From IMG/VR virus record IMGVR_UViG_3300013286_000073, positions 1 through 21,414 of that record: a DNA stretch of 21,414 nt; one strand, given 5' to 3'. The stretch comes from a virus. The notes beneath the pieces are model-generated. The model made no database searches. It was not told the origin of the DNA and worked only from the letters and a program-made list of their open reading frames with translations. Positions 14,008 to 18,787 of the stretch are shown here, piece after piece. Numbering within the stretch: position 1 is the stretch's first letter; each line of letters opens with the position of its first letter. The translations under genes were made by a program, and so were the position numbers.

Positions 14008-14105
14008 TTCATCTCCTCCATGGCCTTAATTTTAAGCCACTTTGCCAAGCCTCCTAGCTTGCTATTGAGACTCTTCCTAGTTTTGGGGCTGATCCTGCTG
14101 TTCAT
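14004..14105 (-). CDS. Tiny basic amphipathic protein (33 aa)
   Basis: Starts MNSRISPKTRKSLNSK and ends KAMEEMK. Alternating basic and hydrophobic residues (LGGLAKWLKIKAM) would form a cationic amphipathic helix. It overlaps the preceding gene by 29 bases and the next by ATGA, and supplies that gene's Shine-Dalgarno site from its GAG-GAG codons. Could bind membranes or nucleic acid. Confidence 0.5.
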   Translation of the reverse strand: MNSRISPKTRKSLNSKLGGLAKWLKIKAMEEMK

Positions 14106-14232
14106 CAGTTCGTGATGCGTTTCTGTCTTCAGTATGTGCCTTTTCAGGTGTGGATTTTTGTGTTCCATAATGTTTACGAGTGTAGGCTATTGCGGCGGAT
14201 GTGCATTCGTTCTCCTGCTTATGCGTTATCAT
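14077..14232 (-). CDS. Hypothetical protein (51 aa)
   Basis: Begins MITHKQENECTSAAIAYTRK and ends in a hydrophilic Gln/Asp-rich tail. Its ATG lies within the last 14 bases of the preceding gene. A longer frame to 14322 is a shadow of that gene. Not recognised. Confidence 0.5.
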   Translation of the reverse strand: MITHKQENECTSAAIAYTRKHYGTQKSTPEKAHTEDRNASRTDEQQDQPQN

Positions 14233-14398
14233 TGTTTCGAGTCGAAAGAGCATGCCGCCGAAGGATGTCCATGCGCTGAGGATTGGCCTTCTTAACCTTG
14301 TCGTCGGCAGGCATGGTCGCATGGCTACGAGATAGCTTCACTACCTCAGAACCTTCAATTGCTTTAGAGATTCGTGTGAATTGGTTGTTGGCTTTCAT
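14219..14398 (-). CDS. Small phage protein (59 aa)
   Basis: Starts MKANNQFTRISKAIEG, with a central HATMPADDKVKKANPQRMD segment and basic C-terminus. Compact, hydrophilic and coding-like; overlaps the next gene by 14 bases. Upstream of the start is a strong hairpin that ends 15 bases before the ATG. Function unknown. Confidence 0.65.
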   Translation of the reverse strand: MKANNQFTRISKAIEGSEVVKLSRSHATMPADDKVKKANPQRMDILRRHALSTRNNDNA

Positions 14399-14413
14399 TT
14401 TTTAGTTGCTTTA

Positions 14414-14445
14414 GAAGACACACTCTTTTTAGGGAGTGTGTCCTC
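14414..14445 (-). other. 12-bp intergenic hairpin
   Basis: GAAGACACACTC (14414-14425) pairs with GAGTGTGTCCTC (14434-14445), eleven Watson-Crick pairs and one mismatch in DNA that is G-U in the minus RNA; loop of 8. It fills the gap between two genes. No T run follows, so it looks more like a processing or stability element than a terminator. Confidence 0.5.
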
Positions 14446-14461
14446 AACGGGGGGATAATTT

Positions 14462-14737
14462 TTAGGATTCTGTGTTTTGGACATCAGCAGGAACGGCCTC
14501 AGCCTGACCCTTGATGATAAGCTGCTCCAGCAAGGCGGCTCCGACCATCAGGCGAAAAGCAAATAGTTTGCTCTGATTGATGATATCAACGAACACATCG
14601 TCCTTGGAGATCGTGCTGAGGTCAACTCCGGCGATTGCCTGCTGGACGGGATCTTCTTCAGGTTGCGGGGAGGAAGGGGCTTCCGCTGTGATAGGGATGA
14701 TGTTTTCGGGGGTGGGAGTATTGGTGTCTTCGGACAT
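14462..14737 (-). CDS. Hypothetical acidic protein (91 aa)
   Basis: Starts MSEDTNTPTPENIIP, with a Pro/Glu-rich disordered first third and then helices (DDVFVDIINQSKLFAFRLMV, ALLEQLIIKGQAEA). The A/C-rich leader AACCACTAATACC precedes the ATG without a Shine-Dalgarno. No family recognised. Confidence 0.65.
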   Translation of the reverse strand: MSEDTNTPTPENIIPITAEAPSSPQPEEDPVQQAIAGVDLSTISKDDVFVDIINQSKLFAFRLMVGAALLEQLIIKGQAEAVPADVQNTES

Positions 14738-14754
14738 GGTATTAGTGGTTATGG

Positions 14755-15045
14755 TTATTTGGATTTGATCTTGCTAACTTTCGTCATCTTTAGACCTTTG
14801 GGCTTGATGATATTCATGATCGTCTTTTTCGGAGTGGTAGGCTTCAGCATATCCTTGCCTAACATTCCGCTGCGGCGGCTTGCGCCGTCCAGACCTATCC
14901 TGATCTCGGGCGACCCGACCTTGATCGTCGATGTCATGGGACTTGGCTTCGGGTAAGACTGGGCAGTCTTGTTGGCGGTGGCAGGTTTTGCCGGAGCTTT
15001 CGGCGTATTAACTGCCATTGGGTTTTTTTTATTATGATGCCACAT
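14755..15045 (-). CDS. Basic Pro/Lys-rich protein (96 aa)
   Basis: The start at 15045 (MWHHNKKNPMAVNTPK) is 1 base after the upstream stop; ATG 15018 is an alternative. An Ala/Pro/Lys-rich tract (APAKPATANKTAQ) and a very basic tail (IIKPKGLKMTKVSKIKSK) suggest an unstructured nucleic-acid binder. A central VGSPEIRIGLDGASRRSG may form a small beta unit. Not recognised. Confidence 0.65.
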   Translation of the reverse strand: MWHHNKKNPMAVNTPKAPAKPATANKTAQSYPKPSPMTSTIKVGSPEIRIGLDGASRRSGMLGKDMLKPTTPKKTIMNIIKPKGLKMTKVSKIKSK

Positions 15046-15046
15046 A

Positions 15047-15283
15047 TTATTTCCTTTGTGTGTAATGACGCTCCTCCAACATCGCGTCAGCGAATGCATA
15101 AGCCGTCTCTGCTACTGCCTCTGGATCTCCGGCCTGTTTATCTTTAGCAAGCGCGGATAGAGCAGCGGCAGCAAAATAGTCGCGGATTCCCATACCTGAA
15201 TTCGGCCTGACGATAGGATTGACCTCGTCTCCGGCGTAAGCGGTTACTGGAAATGCAGGATGATTGATAGGTTCGCGACTCAT
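15047..15283 (-). CDS. Small phage protein, RDYFAAAAL family
   Basis: 78 aa from MSREPINHPAFPV. It has the block GMGIRDYFAAAALSALA and the tail AETAYAFADAMLEER, a pattern common in phage and prophage proteins of unknown function. The start at 15283 was chosen because the longer frame to 15340 overlaps the neighbour and lacks matching sequence. Translation follows an A/T-rich leader. Confidence 0.75.
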   Translation of the reverse strand: MSREPINHPAFPVTAYAGDEVNPIVRPNSGMGIRDYFAAAALSALAKDKQAGDPEAVAETAYAFADAMLEERHYTQRK

Positions 15284-15287
15284 AAAA

Positions 15288-15413
15288 TTATTTAGTTGAT
15301 GATTGTGACGGCAAAACCGCAGGTCGTAATTTAGGTACAAGTGGGCCTAAGTTGTCAAGCATGACCCAAATATAATTAATACAAGGTCGATCTCCGTAAT
15401 AGAATCTATTCAT
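15288..15413 (-). CDS. Small hypothetical protein (41 aa)
   Basis: Starts MNRFYYGDRPCINYIWV. Its stop is 4 bases before the next ATG. It fits the space between two good genes and is mildly hydrophobic (YIWVMLDNLGPLVPKL). Not recognised; coding status is plausible rather than sure. Confidence 0.45.
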   Translation of the reverse strand: MNRFYYGDRPCINYIWVMLDNLGPLVPKLRPAVLPSQSSTK

Positions 15414-15425
15414 TAGTTTATTTGT

Positions 15426-15683
15426 TTATTGTTTTGTACAGCATCCATCGCAACCATGAATCCATCCTGTTTCATTTCGCATGATTTGGTCAGGGTCAGG
15501 GTGTCCGATCCCGTGTTTGCAGATACGCTCCATAATCCGGCGATCTTCCCGCCAATGCTGGGGAGCATCTGAAAGCGGATGTTTGCTAGGGTTGTGGATA
15601 CAGCAATACTCACCTTTGCAGGCTTTCTTGCTGTGGACATTAATTAATACCTGATCAGATTTATGTAATTTATATTTTGCCAT
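15426..15683 (-). CDS. Cys/His-rich phage protein (85 aa)
   Basis: Begins MAKYKLHKSDQVLINVHS. It contains GEYCCIHNPSKHPL, APQHWREDRRIMER, ICKHGIGHPDPD and a final WIHGCDGCC, so several Cys and His residues could bind zinc. The arrangement CCIHNPSxHPL...MERxCxHGxGHPDPD...HGCDGCC is one I associate with a widespread phage family of unknown function. A frame overlapping it at 15413-15640 was judged a shadow. Confidence 0.75.
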   Translation of the reverse strand: MAKYKLHKSDQVLINVHSKKACKGEYCCIHNPSKHPLSDAPQHWREDRRIMERICKHGIGHPDPDQIMRNETGWIHGCDGCCTKQ

Positions 15684-15687
15684 CTAT

Positions 15688-15927
15688 TTACTCTTCTGCG
15701 GTTTCTGTTGAATCAATTTTTTCTTGTTCATGCGCTTGATCCTCTCGAATGTCGAGGATGAGACGCTTTAGCTCTAGTGCTACTTGCGATTCTTTTCCAT
15801 GAAAAGTTCGGTTGTAGATATAGCGATCATAGATGAACGCAAGCAATTGCTCGCGCATCTCTTCTTTTCCAGCAGTATATGGATGAATGTTTTCCATGTA
15901 AGGTTGTTTAGCGGCTTTGGTTTCCAT
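15688..15927 (-). CDS. Hypothetical protein (79 aa)
   Basis: Starts METKAAKQPYMENIHPYTAG, then helical (EEMREQLLAFIYDRYIY) with an acidic tail (TETAEE). Its first codons contain the operator-like ACCAAAGCCGC preceded by TTGACA. The stop lies 4 bases before the next ATG. Not recognised. Confidence 0.65.
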   Translation of the reverse strand: METKAAKQPYMENIHPYTAGKEEMREQLLAFIYDRYIYNRTFHGKESQVALELKRLILDIREDQAHEQEKIDSTETAEE

Positions 15928-15937
15928 GTCAACTTAA

Positions 15938-16150
15938 TTAAGAATGCATTGCGTCGAGCTTTTCAAAGAAAGCCGGATCTTTTTTTGGTTTTATTGCCGC
16001 CCGTGCGATCTTGATCTCTTGCAAGATCGTCCTGCCGCGAGCGGTGCTGATGTGTGGTAGGGTGTCTAGGCCGTGCGCCTCAGCCATCTTAACTTGGCTG
16101 GTGAACAGGGCTTCTAGGTTGCTGAGTAGGCTGGTAGTTTGTGGGTTCAT
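15938..16150 (-). CDS. Hypothetical helical protein (70 aa)
   Basis: Starts MNPQTTSLLSNLEALF, with two or three helices (ARGRTILQEIKIARAAIK and DPAFFEKLDAM). Its start is 2 bases after the membrane-peptide stop. Small enough to be an adaptor or regulator; no motif supports either. Confidence 0.65.
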   Translation of the reverse strand: MNPQTTSLLSNLEALFTSQVKMAEAHGLDTLPHISTARGRTILQEIKIARAAIKPKKDPAFFEKLDAMHS

Positions 16151-16152
16151 AA

Positions 16153-16266
16153 TTATCGGCGTGTGTAGATGAAATGGAGGATGATGAAGGGTATCGCTAG
16201 TGGAAGCACAATCTTGAAGACCGCTTCCGCTGTCCAGTTGATGTAATCAATAGCGTCAGGATTCAT
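16153..16266 (-). CDS. Single-pass membrane peptide (37 aa)
   Basis: About 14 hydrophilic residues precede a hydrophobic segment (AVFKIVLPLAIPFIILHFIY), and it ends in TRR, giving one transmembrane helix with basic residues at the far end, which favours the C-terminus facing the cytoplasm. It overlaps the upstream gene by 11 bases. Size and topology would fit a pinholin-like or host-membrane-modifying peptide, but no lysis genes are nearby. Confidence 0.6.
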   Translation of the reverse strand: MNPDAIDYINWTAEAVFKIVLPLAIPFIILHFIYTRR

Positions 16267-16465
16267 AGCTGATGGAGTGCTTATCTTGACAATACTGCGA
16301 GTAAGTAATTTCGTTTTTTAAATATGCTGCTACCATCAAGGCGGCACGTTCTGTCATAAAGTATTCATCTTGACCTGATCGACAGATGCTGAAGAAGCTG
16401 CGGTTGCGAGCCGCTTTTTTGGCATCGGTGAGATTGCAGTTAATGAGATCGCGTATGGCTTTCAT
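16256..16465 (-). CDS. Hypothetical protein (69 aa)
   Basis: Starts MKAIRDLINCNLTDAKKAAR by TAATG overlap with the upstream coiled-coil gene. The first helix plus AARNRSFFSICRSGQ and ERAALMVAAYLKNE suggest a small helical protein; a DNA-binding helix-turn-helix is possible (LTDAKKAARN) but not clear. The longer frame to 16552 is a shadow. Confidence 0.6.
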   Translation of the reverse strand: MKAIRDLINCNLTDAKKAARNRSFFSICRSGQDEYFMTERAALMVAAYLKNEITYSQYCQDKHSISYES

Positions 16466-16662
16466 TAGCGTGTCCCGTGTGTGATGATCTGGTTTATGAG
16501 ATCGGCGATCTGCTTGGTTTTTCCGAGCGTGTTCATGGTGGCTATCTGGCATAGATCCTTGTGCAAAGACTGGATCTCGTAACGGAGTTCGATGTTGTCT
16601 TTGCGGATCTCGTCGCAGGTACGCTCAATTTGAGCGAATTCTTGGTGTTCGGTGTATGTCAT
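16465..16662 (-). CDS. Coiled-coil protein (65 aa)
   Basis: Starts MTYTEHQEFAQIERTCDEIR; heptad-like spacing through IELRYEIQSLHKDL predicts a coiled coil that would form dimers. The leader ACCAACCCACAAATAA is A/C-rich. Function unknown. Confidence 0.65.
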   Translation of the reverse strand: MTYTEHQEFAQIERTCDEIRKDNIELRYEIQSLHKDLCQIATMNTLGKTKQIADLINQIITHGTR

Positions 16663-16678
16663 TTATTTGTGGGTTGGT

Positions 16679-16873
16679 TTATTGTTCAGAACCTCTGAAC
16701 TTGCGGTAGGTATCAATAGCTTCACGAATGTCGTCATTGTACCCATTGTTAGCCCATTTATGGGAAACTTTTTCACGCGATTCTTTTCTGCGTCCAATGA
16801 GAAATACAATTCTTATGCGAAGCGTGGTCAAAACGCGAATTTCTGTTAGGGCATCAAGTTTATATGTGGTCAT
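16679..16873 (-). CDS. First gene of an operator-controlled operon (64 aa)
   Basis: Starts MTTYKLDALTEIRVLTTL. Basic and helical, with RIRIVFLIGRRKESREKV in the middle and a C-terminal DDIREAIDTYRKF helix. It lies 24 bases downstream of a predicted transcription start and directly after a CACACACAC leader. Being first behind a regulated promoter, it could have a role in takeover or control, but no motif shows one. Confidence 0.65.
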   Translation of the reverse strand: MTTYKLDALTEIRVLTTLRIRIVFLIGRRKESREKVSHKWANNGYNDDIREAIDTYRKFRGSEQ

Positions 16874-16903
16874 GTGTGTGTGTGTTGTTTGACTGACAAA
16901 ATG

Positions 16904-16933
16904 AATCTACCATAACCGCTTTGGTATGGTCAA
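16904..16933 (-). promoter_or_regulatory. Promoter with operator (accessory operon 1)
   Basis: Minus strand: TTGACC (16928-16933), spacer ATACCAAAGCGGTTATGG (18 bases), TAGATT (16904-16909). The spacer is identical to that of the promoter at 17941-17970. ATACCA and TGGTAT form a dyad around the centre. RNA would start near 16897, 24 bases before the ATG. Confidence 0.75.
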
Positions 16934-16966
16934 TAGCCAAAGTGTCTTTTTTTATGGGTTGTAGAA

Positions 16967-17263
16967 CTAGTCTTTATGAGGTTCCGCAGCCATGAGCTTC
17001 GGCAATACTCTCGCACAAAGTTCTCCAAACTCATTTACGACATCTTCTTTCAAAGATGGCACGGCAGCGTGGAGAAGTTCGTGAATCGCGCCGTCGATCA
17101 ATTCGCATTTACGTCCTTTGATCTTGCGCTGAATCACAATCCTCCGGCTGTAATACCTGCACACGCCATCGTCAACTTTTCCGTTGGTCTTTCCAGTATA
17201 TCCAAAACCGATCTCCCATTGTTTTCCATTTATCATGGCGGTGGTAATTTTACGAAAGCTCAT
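16967..17263 (-). CDS. HExxH zincin-like protein (98 aa)
   Basis: The motif AIHELLHAAVPS (H61, E62, H65) is the metal site of zinc metallopeptidases, and E78 (VVNEFGE) is well placed as a third ligand in a gluzincin-like way. Beta strands come before it (WEIGFGYTG, RRIVIQRKIKG), as in small SprT- or ImmA-like phage proteins. It may cut a host regulator or a phage protein; substrate unknown. At 98 aa it is a minimal domain. It is the last gene before the promoter at 16904. Confidence 0.7.
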   Translation of the reverse strand: MSFRKITTAMINGKQWEIGFGYTGKTNGKVDDGVCRYYSRRIVIQRKIKGRKCELIDGAIHELLHAAVPSLKEDVVNEFGELCARVLPKLMAAEPHKD

Positions 17264-17280
17264 AATCGCGCTAGGATAGG

Positions 17281-17475
17281 CTAGGAACGGCTTTTGATCA
17301 AGGCATCCAGCGATCTGGTCAGATTACCTCCCGTGACGAGTTCTAGGGGCTTCTGATGCCCGTGGTATTGATCCTCTAACTCTTGGAAATCTCGTGTAGG
17401 CCGGAATTGCTCAGGCCAAGTGCGTGGAATCACTCGCAAAGGGAACTTGTGAGGAGGGACAGGCTCGTCATTCAT
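17281..17475 (-). CDS. Hypothetical protein (64 aa)
   Basis: Start MNDEPVPPHKFPLRV at 17475 overlaps the preceding stop as ATGA; ATG 17481 would add two residues. Proline-rich start, then RTWPEQFRPTRDFQELEDQYHG and a helical tail. Not recognised. Confidence 0.65.
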   Translation of the reverse strand: MNDEPVPPHKFPLRVIPRTWPEQFRPTRDFQELEDQYHGHQKPLELVTGGNLTRSLDALIKSRS

Positions 17476-17594
17476 TTGCATTGGAACTTGAGCCAGAGCT
17501 TTGACAGACGCTCACCATAGGCTGGGTAGCGTTTGACTGGTAGGCGGTGCTGGGCACACCACTTGAGGAATTGGATGCGCTGGACAAGATTCAT
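17472..17594 (-). CDS. Small basic protein (40 aa)
   Basis: Starts MNLVQRIQFLKWCAQHRLPV by TAATG overlap with the 100-aa gene and ends ATGA-linked to the next. Strongly basic with many aromatic residues (YPAYGERLSKLWLKFQCK). Its exact fit in the operon makes it credible. Function unknown. Confidence 0.6.
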   Translation of the reverse strand: MNLVQRIQFLKWCAQHRLPVKRYPAYGERLSKLWLKFQCK

Positions 17595-17896
17595 TACTCG
17601 GTGAAAAGGTAATCAAATTTTTTACGCGCTTTTAGAAATGCTTTTGCGGCAGCAACGATGCGTAATGCGCTTGAATCCCATCCTCCGCTCATGCATGAGT
17701 CAGCGTAGTATTCCGCTCTGTTTTCAAGATCGGAATAGCGAGGATCAAGGGCATCAAGCATGATCGTGCTTCCTTTGCCTCTACGCTTTTCGGAAAGGAT
17801 CGGAGGAACATCGCAACCGCATTCCAATGCATCTTGATAGAATGCTCTTGGGACAAAGATCCAGATGTGTGATGGTGTGTGTTTTTCTGTATTCAT
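17594..17896 (-). CDS. First gene of an operator-controlled operon (100 aa)
   Basis: Starts MNTEKHTPSHIWIFVPRAFY, about 38 bases after the predicted RNA start and right behind a long CA repeat leader with no Shine-Dalgarno. Later parts include ENRAEYYADSCMSGGWDSSAL and a helical basic tail ending FDYLFTE. The longer frame to 18091 would run through the promoter and is rejected. No family recognised. Confidence 0.7.
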   Translation of the reverse strand: MNTEKHTPSHIWIFVPRAFYQDALECGCDVPPILSEKRRGKGSTIMLDALDPRYSDLENRAEYYADSCMSGGWDSSALRIVAAAKAFLKARKKFDYLFTE

Positions 17897-17940
17897 GTGT
17901 GTGTGTGTTGTGTGTGTTGGATTTCTTACTGACAAGAGTG

Positions 17941-17970
17941 AATATACCATAACCGCTTTGGTATCGTCAA
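17941..17970 (-). promoter_or_regulatory. Promoter with operator (accessory operon 2)
   Basis: Minus strand: TTGACG (17965-17970), the same 18-base spacer ATACCAAAGCGGTTATGG, then TATATT (17941-17946), five of six bases of consensus in each box. RNA would start near 17934. Placement between the Erv-like gene stop and the 100-aa gene is typical of an operon head. Confidence 0.8.
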
Positions 17971-18029
17971 CAGGTATTTTGAAAATATTTTGAAGCTGAT
18001 AAATACAGGCTCTACGGGCGATGCCGGAG

Positions 18030-18725
18030 CTAAAACGATCTGCTAGACCACAATTCCCTAGCGTCCTCAACCGCAATCTCTGGCCTGCCAATCCGCTCGT
18101 TCACAGCGTTGTGAAGACGCACACTCCAACCAAAAAAGTCTAACCAGTCCGGCGGGTTGTTCCGTAAAAATTCTTTCAAATGTTGCTCGCATGGACATCC
18201 ATCAAATGGCAATGACTTGATCCATTCCTGCAACCAGAAATCGTGACAATGATTCTCGCCTGACACACGCAACGCAAACAGGTGCAATTCTGTCCAGTAC
18301 CGCGAACCTTCTTTGGTAATGCGAGCCACAGGCACACCGCTGGTGAGTTGTCTCTCAACCTCGTCTCCGGCATTCTGCACCCACTTGTTATGATTGTTCC
18401 AATTCATGCCAAGTCCGGCACACATCTTCAATTCTACCTGCGTTGCGATTGAGTGCTGATCCATGTACGGAGATCCTTCTACCTCCGCAGGTTCCTCGGC
18501 ATCAGGGTGCGCTATATCCCAGTCAGAAACAACTTTTTCGGAGATGCCGTCATGTCGGCATAGCCATGCCTCAACAACTTCGTGTAAGGCCACCAGCATC
18601 GCGCTATTTTCGTTCCCATAGTCCGGCACAAAAACTTGTAGCGTGCCATCCGGCAACCAGATCCAATCTCCGCAGGTAGGGTATCTTATCGCCGCAGGAT
18701 CAATTGACTTGATCTCAATTCTCAT
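18030..18725 (-). CDS. Phage protein fused to Erv/ALR-like sulfhydryl oxidase domain
   Basis: 231 aa. The N-terminal half (1-120: RYPTCGDWIWLPDGTLQVFV, then ALHEVVEAWLCRHDGIS with H48-E49-E52) matches a common phage protein of unknown function, possibly metal-binding. The C-terminal half (about 140-225) resembles Erv1/ALR FAD-linked sulfhydryl oxidases, which make disulphides: YWTELHLFAL (W144, H148), PFDGCPCEQHL (C177, C179, H182) and WSVRLHNAVNERIGRPE (H205, N206, N209). Usually the redox pair is CxxC; here it is CPC. Starts by ATGA overlap with the tiny proline-rich frame. The match comes from pattern memory, not a search. Confidence 0.65.
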   Translation of the reverse strand: MRIEIKSIDPAAIRYPTCGDWIWLPDGTLQVFVPDYGNENSAMLVALHEVVEAWLCRHDGISEKVVSDWDIAHPDAEEPAEVEGSPYMDQHSIATQVELKMCAGLGMNWNNHNKWVQNAGDEVERQLTSGVPVARITKEGSRYWTELHLFALRVSGENHCHDFWLQEWIKSLPFDGCPCEQHLKEFLRNNPPDWLDFFGWSVRLHNAVNERIGRPEIAVEDARELWSSRSF

Positions 18726-18787
18726 TTGTACGGAGGTGGTTCGCCTTCTTTTGGGCGCGGAATCTCTGGTCTACTCGGCAACATCAT
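18722..18787 (-). CDS. Tiny proline-rich peptide (21 aa)
   Basis: Frame MMLPSRPEIPRPKEGEPPPY plus a final Lys, starting inside the end of the ATP-grasp gene and ending ATGA against the next gene. The proline-rich content is striking, but a reading frame this short may serve only for coupling. Confidence 0.4.
   Translation of the reverse strand: MMLPSRPEIPRPKEGEPPPYK

Noticed and set aside
15328-15358. TTGACA with TAAATT at 19 bases as a promoter
   Set aside because: Spacing and -10 are poor and the shared operator is absent.
15413-15640. 75-codon minus frame
   Set aside because: Overlaps the Cys/His-rich gene at 15426-15683, which has the recognised phage pattern.
13063-17930. CA/GT repeats as a CRISPR array or microsatellite array
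   Set aside because: They are short leader tracts before starts, not regular repeats with spacers; no CRISPR or cas gene seen.
17897-18091. Upstream extension of the 100-aa gene
   Set aside because: Would run through a strong promoter and into the preceding gene; MNTEKH at 17896 is the natural start.
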